From Verrucomicrobiota bacterium (GTDB taxonomy: Bacteria; Verrucomicrobiota; Verrucomicrobiia; Opitutales; Opitutaceae), in NCBI GenBank assembly GCA_028293545.1, contig JAQGOP010000047.1, forward strand, positions 16,377-80,376: 64,000 nucleotides of DNA. Direction: 5' to 3'. A model generated the notes under the pieces. It was not told the origin of the DNA. It did not search any database and saw nothing but the letters and a program-made list of their open reading frames with translations. Both the position numbers and the translations under genes were made by a program. This document shows, piece after piece, positions 60,455-64,000 of the stretch (positions are counted from its first letter, which is position 1; every line of letters starts with the position of its first letter).

Positions 60455-61282
60455 TCATATGCGCCGCAGCCCTCGCCGGAACTCTGTCGGCGTTTCTCCC
60501 GTCTTCTGCCGGAACTGTCGCGAGAAGAAAAAAATGTCCCGAAACCCCAGCGCCTCCGCGATCATGCCGATCGTCAGGTTGGATTCCGAGAGCAGCTGGC
60601 GCGCCCGATCGATCTTCGCGTTGATGACGTAATCCTGCGGGCGTTGGCGCGTGACCTTCAGGAATACGCGTGAAAAATGATCGACGCTGTACCCCGCTTT
60701 CCGCGCGAGCGCCGCGATGGTCGGCACCCGCCCCGGGCTTTCCCGGATTTCCGCCGCCGCCTGGAGAATGACATCGCGATGATGCTGGTCCAAGCCCGGC
60801 GCACTCATCCTGGTGGTCGCGGCCGCTTCCAGCGTGAGGTCCATCAGCAACGCGCCCGTCAGGGCTTCGGCCACGCCAAGGCCGGCCGGCTCCGCGCGAA
60901 GTTCGATCACCCGGCGCATGAGCGTGTCGACCAGTTCTAGGTGACGCGTCCGCATGACTTCGAACGGCGGCTCAAAAGCGGATAAAGGCAAAGCGCGATC
61001 TCCCCGTTTCAAGGTAAAATGAATGAAATTCACGCCGAGCGGCGCCGCGAGGTCCTGTTCGGCCACATAATGATTTCCGGGGCGCATCCACACGCACGTT
61101 CCCGGGACCAGTGCGCATTCCGTTTTGCCTGCTGTCATTTGTCCGCGACCGGCCCACACGAACCACAGGTCATAATCGTGGAGCCCGCGCGCCCAATCAG
61201 GCCCGAGATGCCAGCCGGGTTCACAACGAACCCGCCCGACAATGCCCAGTTCGACGGCGAAGGATTTTTGTGGGGATTTCAT
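60455..61282 (-). CDS. AraC family transcriptional regulator
   Basis: 275 residues: cupin-type sensor domain (GPDWARGLHDYDLWFVWAGRGQMTAGKTECALVPGTCVWMRPGNHYVAEQD) and C-terminal AraC helix-turn-helix pair (TIAALARKAGYSVDHFSRVFLKVTRQRPQDYVINAKIDRARQLL, TIGMIAEALGFRDIFFFSRQFRQKTGETPTEFR). Divergent from the PhyH gene at 61372, with 89 bases between starts, so it probably controls that gene. Same arrangement as the 42972/44159 pair. Confidence 0.94.
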   Translation of the reverse strand: MKSPQKSFAVELGIVGRVRCEPGWHLGPDWARGLHDYDLWFVWAGRGQMTAGKTECALVPGTCVWMRPGNHYVAEQDLAAPLGVNFIHFTLKRGDRALPLSAFEPPFEVMRTRHLELVDTLMRRVIELRAEPAGLGVAEALTGALLMDLTLEAAATTRMSAPGLDQHHRDVILQAAAEIRESPGRVPTIAALARKAGYSVDHFSRVFLKVTRQRPQDYVINAKIDRARQLLSESNLTIGMIAEALGFRDIFFFSRQFRQKTGETPTEFRRGLRRI

Positions 61283-61371
61283 GAGAGCGGATAACTACAA
61301 ATAAATAACGGCGCGCTGCATGGCGCGGCAAACCCTATTCGGATAGGGTGGGAGCGAACCCCTTTTACCCA
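61283..61371. promoter_or_regulatory. AraC-PhyH divergent promoter region
   Basis: 89 bases holding an AT-rich stretch (ATAACTACAAATAAATAACG) and the palindrome ACCCTATTCGGATAGGGT (about 61332-61349), a candidate regulator site 22 bases before the PhyH start. Confidence 0.45.
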
Positions 61372-62238
61372 ATGAGCACTACCGCGACCCGCGAGGTCTT
61401 GTTTGACGTTGTTGCCGACATGCATGCGCCCGAGCTGTACCAGCCGATGGCCGTCGCAGAAGGCGTGGATCATTTCTCCGACATCGGCCCCGAGCAGGTC
61501 GCGTTCTATAAAGAGAACGGCTACCTCGTCGTGCGGAAGGCTTTCAACCCGCAGGAAATCCAGGCCGCGATCGACGGGCTCGTCGCCCTCATCATGGGCA
61601 GCCGCCCGGATTTCACGCACGTTTACTTCGAGGGCAAAGCGAAAAAGATCCTTTCGTCGCTTGGGCCGGAACAGCGCCAGGATGCCGTGCGCAAGATCGG
61701 CATGTTCATCGAGTTCGATGCCCGTCTCAAAGCGATTTCTCATCACCCGGAATTCCTCGAAGCCATCAAGCCGCTCATGGGCGGGGCGAGCGCGGAGATG
61801 TTCCAGGACATGGCGCTGATCAAGCCGCCGCGTCTCGGCCGAGAAAAACCGTGGCACCAGGACAAGGCGTATTTCGAATACGCGCTGAACACCCCGGTGG
61901 TCGGCACGTGGATCGCACTCGACGAGGCGACGATCGAAAACGGCTGCATGCAAATCATGCCGGGGCGCCACAAGGAAGGCCCGATCCTCCATTTCCAACG
62001 CCGCGACTGGCAGATCTGCGACAACACGATGCTCGGGCAGAAGTCCGTGGCGGTGCCGCTCAAGCCGGGCGGGTTGCTCTTTTTCGACGGCATGCTGCCG
62101 CACGGCACGCCGCACAATTCATCCCCGAATCGCCGGCGCGCGCTGCAGTTCCACTATGCGCCGGTCGGAACGATGAAGGTGGAAGCCGCGGAACGCCTCA
62201 AACACTTCGGCGCCGAGGGGAAAAACGTTACCTGCTAG
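61372..62238 (+). CDS. Phytanoyl-CoA dioxygenase (PhyH) family protein
   Basis: 288-residue Fe(II)/2-oxoglutarate dioxygenase with an intact metal site: KPWHQDKAYFEY gives His162 and Asp164, and MLPHGTPHNSSPNRRRALQFHYAP gives His244 and the 2-oxoglutarate Arg. FYKENGYLVVRKAFNPQEIQAAIDGL at the N-terminus is typical. Substrate unknown; hydroxylation of a small organic molecule is expected. Controlled in all likelihood by the divergent AraC regulator. ATG at 61372; 61348 is possible. Confidence 0.92.
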   Translation: MSTTATREVLFDVVADMHAPELYQPMAVAEGVDHFSDIGPEQVAFYKENGYLVVRKAFNPQEIQAAIDGLVALIMGSRPDFTHVYFEGKAKKILSSLGPEQRQDAVRKIGMFIEFDARLKAISHHPEFLEAIKPLMGGASAEMFQDMALIKPPRLGREKPWHQDKAYFEYALNTPVVGTWIALDEATIENGCMQIMPGRHKEGPILHFQRRDWQICDNTMLGQKSVAVPLKPGGLLFFDGMLPHGTPHNSSPNRRRALQFHYAPVGTMKVEAAERLKHFGAEGKNVTC

Positions 62239-62382
62239 GAAATAGCCGCGATTTCCCGAGGGCGCCTTGCGCGGGACGCCGGATGTCCGCGGGAGCGGTT
62301 GGCGGCATTGGCGCGCGGCGAAGAGTTCGGGAAATTAGGAATTTCCTAGCCGCGTTACGCGGCGTGTCCTATCACGCTCGGA

Positions 62383-63360
62383 ATGAAAGTCCTCGTGACC
62401 GGCGCGGCCGGCTTTATCGGGTACCATGTGGCCCGCCGGCTCGCTGAAACGAAACGGTGCGAGGTGCTGGGAGTCGATAATCTCAATGACTACTATTCCG
62501 TCGACCTGAAGCGCGCGCGCCTGGCCGAATTGGAGCAGCTCGAGGATTTCCGCTTCATCAGGGCTGATTTTGCCGAAGCCGCAGCCTTTGCCGGGATCTT
62601 CGCCCATTTCAAACCGGACTACGTCATCCACCTCGGCGCACAGGCCGGCGTGCGCTACAGCATGGAAAATCCCGCGGCGTATGTGCACAGCAACCTGACC
62701 GGGTTCCTCAATGTGCTGGAAGCCTGCCGGCAGCACCCGCCGAAGCACCTGGTATTCGCTTCGTCGAGCAGCGTCTACGGCGCCGGCGCGCAGGTTCCCT
62801 TTCACGAGGACGCCAACACCGACCATCCGATCTCGTTCTATGGCGCGACCAAGAAAAGCAACGAGCTCATGGCTTACAGCTACGCGCATCTGCACGGGCT
62901 GATGATCACCGGGCTGAGGTTTTTCACGGTCTACGGCCCGTGGAGCCGTCCCGACATGGCGCCGACGATATTCTCCAAGGCGATCTGCGCGGGCCAGCCC
63001 ATCAAGCTCTTCAACCACGGGAAGTGCCGGCGCGATTTCACTTACGTGGACGACATCGTCGACGGTGTCGTGAAAGTCCTGCTGTATCCCCCTGCCAACG
63101 CCCCGACCCCGCCCTACCGCATTTTTAACATCGGTCACAATCGCCCGGTCGAGGTGCTGCTTTTCGTCCGCATGCTCGAGCAGATGCTCGGGCGAAAGGC
63201 CGAGGTCGAACTGCTTCCGCCGCAGCCCGGCGACATGCTCGAAACCGGTGCGAGCATTGACCGTCTCCACGCCGCGATCGGTTTCACGCCCCGCGTCTCG
63301 CTCGAAGATGGGCTCCGCCACTTCGTCGATTGGTTCAAGCGCTACCATCACTATGATTAA
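62383..63360 (+). CDS. NAD-dependent nucleotide-sugar epimerase (UDP-glucuronate 4-epimerase-like)
   Basis: 325-residue extended SDR: GAAGFIGYHVARRL at residues 7-20, HLGAQAGVRYSMENPAAYVHSNLTGFLNVLEACR, FASSSSVYGAGAQVPFHEDANTDHPISFYGATKKSNELMAY with Tyr153 and Lys157, and LRFFTVYGPWSRPDMAPTIFSKAI. Closest to bacterial UDP-glucuronate/galacturonate 4-epimerases that supply uronic acids for surface polysaccharides. ATG at 62383. No neighbouring polysaccharide genes in the window. Confidence 0.93.
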   Translation: MKVLVTGAAGFIGYHVARRLAETKRCEVLGVDNLNDYYSVDLKRARLAELEQLEDFRFIRADFAEAAAFAGIFAHFKPDYVIHLGAQAGVRYSMENPAAYVHSNLTGFLNVLEACRQHPPKHLVFASSSSVYGAGAQVPFHEDANTDHPISFYGATKKSNELMAYSYAHLHGLMITGLRFFTVYGPWSRPDMAPTIFSKAICAGQPIKLFNHGKCRRDFTYVDDIVDGVVKVLLYPPANAPTPPYRIFNIGHNRPVEVLLFVRMLEQMLGRKAEVELLPPQPGDMLETGASIDRLHAAIGFTPRVSLEDGLRHFVDWFKRYHHYD

Positions 63361-63366
63361 ACCACC

Positions 63367-63395
63367 CCATCGGGATTAAAAAATTCCCGATGGGT
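63367..63395. terminator. Hairpin after the epimerase gene
   Basis: Perfect 10-bp stem CCCATCGGGA / TCCCGATGGG with an A-rich loop, 6 bases after the stop. No T tract follows on the plus strand, so termination is not certain. Confidence 0.5.
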
Positions 63396-63435
63396 AGGAC
63401 CGCGGTTGTCCTGACCCCTACCCTATTATCTCTCC

Positions 63436-63804
63436 ATGAAAACCATCCTCCTCCTGGTTTGCTCGAATATTTTCATGACGCTCGCGTGGTATGGTCACCT
63501 GAAGTTCAAGTGGCTCGAGGGAAAATCGCTGATCACCGTGATCCTTGTTTCGTGGGGCATCGCATTCTTCGAGTACATGCTGATGGTCCCGGCCAACCGC
63601 TCGGGCTATTTCACGAGCGGATTCACGGGCTACCAGTTAAAGATCATCCAGGAGTGCATTACCCTCGGCGTCTTCGTGGTCTTTGCGTGGCTCGTGCTCA
63701 AGGAGCGCCTCACGTGGAACTACGCGGTGAGTTTCGGTTTCATCCTGCTCGCGGTCTGGTTCGCGACTGCCTTCATACCCGGCGGCGCACCTCCTTCGAA
63801 TTAA
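63436..63804 (+). CDS. DUF486 (DMT-like) membrane protein
   Basis: 122-residue four-helix membrane protein of DUF486: MKTILLLVCSNIFMTLAWYGHLKF, FFEYMLMVPANRSGY, GYQLKIIQECITLGVFVVFAWLVLKERLTWNYAVSFGFILLAVWF. The family belongs to the drug/metabolite transporter fold; substrate unknown. ATG at 63436. Upstream of recA in the same direction, with about 90 bases between. Confidence 0.93.
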   Translation: MKTILLLVCSNIFMTLAWYGHLKFKWLEGKSLITVILVSWGIAFFEYMLMVPANRSGYFTSGFTGYQLKIIQECITLGVFVVFAWLVLKERLTWNYAVSFGFILLAVWFATAFIPGGAPPSN

Positions 63805-63893
63805 GAACACTGCTCCTCGCTTGCCTCTCTCAGCGCGCGAGGCTCACCCTTATTTTTTTATTTTAAACACAAACCTCAGCTCACTTATTACTC

Positions 63894-64000
63894 ATGTCTA
63901 AAGCCGCTCCCGCTAAAGCCCCCACCTCCGCTCTTCCTCCTCGCGACAAAAATATCTAGATGGCCCTCTCCTCCATCAGAAAGCAGTTCGGCGAAGGCTC
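63894..64000 (+). CDS. recA: recA 5' end, interrupted by an in-frame TAG
   Basis: From the ATG at 63894 the frame reads MSKAAPAKAPTSALPPRDKN-I, then TAG at 63957-63959, then at once ATG (63960) MALSSIRKQFGEGS to the window end. The part after the stop matches the first helix of RecA (E. coli ALGQIEKQFGKGS), and the part before it is a normal RecA N-terminal extension, so one codon (GAG or GAC expected) seems to have become TAG. Translation may start at 63960 instead, losing the first 22 residues. Sequence continues beyond the window. Confidence 0.75.

Noticed and set aside
62239..62382. Inverted TAGGAAAT / ATTTCCTA pair before the epimerase gene
   Set aside because: Arms are only 8 bp and about 95 bases apart; chance pairing cannot be excluded.
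63805..63893. LexA-type SOS box before recA
   Set aside because: No convincing palindromic SOS motif found; only an AT-rich tract and a chance GAAC.
63957..63959. Genome-wide reassignment of TAG to an amino acid
   Set aside because: Several complete genes in the window end in TAG at the expected family length.

Overview
The window is about 64 kb of high-GC bacterial chromosome. Gene content suggests a Verrucomicrobia member of the Opitutaceae type: a TerC protein, a glycine-rich RRM protein beside a DEAD-box helicase, two DUF5069 proteins, several phytanoyl-CoA-dioxygenase-like enzymes, many glycosidase and sugar-handling genes, and a recA beginning MSKAAPAKA. This placement is an inference from family memory; no rRNA or marker tree is available. 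Coding density is high, few starts have a clear Shine-Dalgarno sequence, and I see no rRNA, tRNA, CRISPR array, prophage or intact IS element.

Layout. 1-4.7 kb: end of an ABC-2 exporter, a MscS channel, TerC and a DCC-family oxidoreductase. 4.7-7.3 kb: stress and envelope genes, with a periplasmic coiled-coil protein and two Hsp20 chaperones meeting at a bidirectional terminator. 7.6-10.6 kb: PatB/MalY lyase, DusB and MarC. 10.8-14.7 kb: a GH78-like rhamnosidase, a proline-rich membrane protein with repeated LKPKL motifs, and a small lipoprotein. 14.7-20.7 kb: RarD, FKBP, uracil-DNA glycosylase, DEAD-box helicase, RRM protein, Hsp15, DUF4412 and DUF3016. 21-28.5 kb: a YdeP-type molybdopterin oxidoreductase, DUF5069, gluconokinase, penicillin acylase, Upp and an ICMT-like methyltransferase. 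28.5-36 kb: a giant FAD/Fe-S dehydrogenase, DUF481, an rRNA-type methyltransferase and an S9 peptidase.

36-47 kb is a sugar and small-molecule catabolism region: SIS protein, BadF-type kinase, beta-mannosidase, MFS transporter, PhyH dioxygenase, AraC regulator, esterase and Gfo/Idh/MocA oxidoreductase. 47-53.6 kb is the most accessory-looking stretch. It holds a perfect 32-bp inverted repeat, a CAP protein, an unannotated protein with kinase-like motifs, a 15-residue lysine-rich microgene with its own terminator, a second DUF5069, MgsA, an M49-like peptidase, and a mobile mystery A/B (XRE regulator plus Fic) pair with three evenly phased operators. 53.6-60.4 kb carries gltD, gltB and an atypical glutaredoxin. 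The window ends with a second divergent AraC-PhyH pair, a nucleotide-sugar epimerase, DUF486, and the 5' end of recA, which has an in-frame TAG after 21 codons.

The intergenic spaces carry several families of dispersed palindromic repeats (REP/MITE-like). The strongest leads are the kinase-like protein at 48008-49093, the microgene at 49249-49296, the phased operator triplet at 53513-53592, the perfect inverted repeat at 47194-47306, the recA TAG at 63957, and the recurrence of divergent AraC-PhyH modules.
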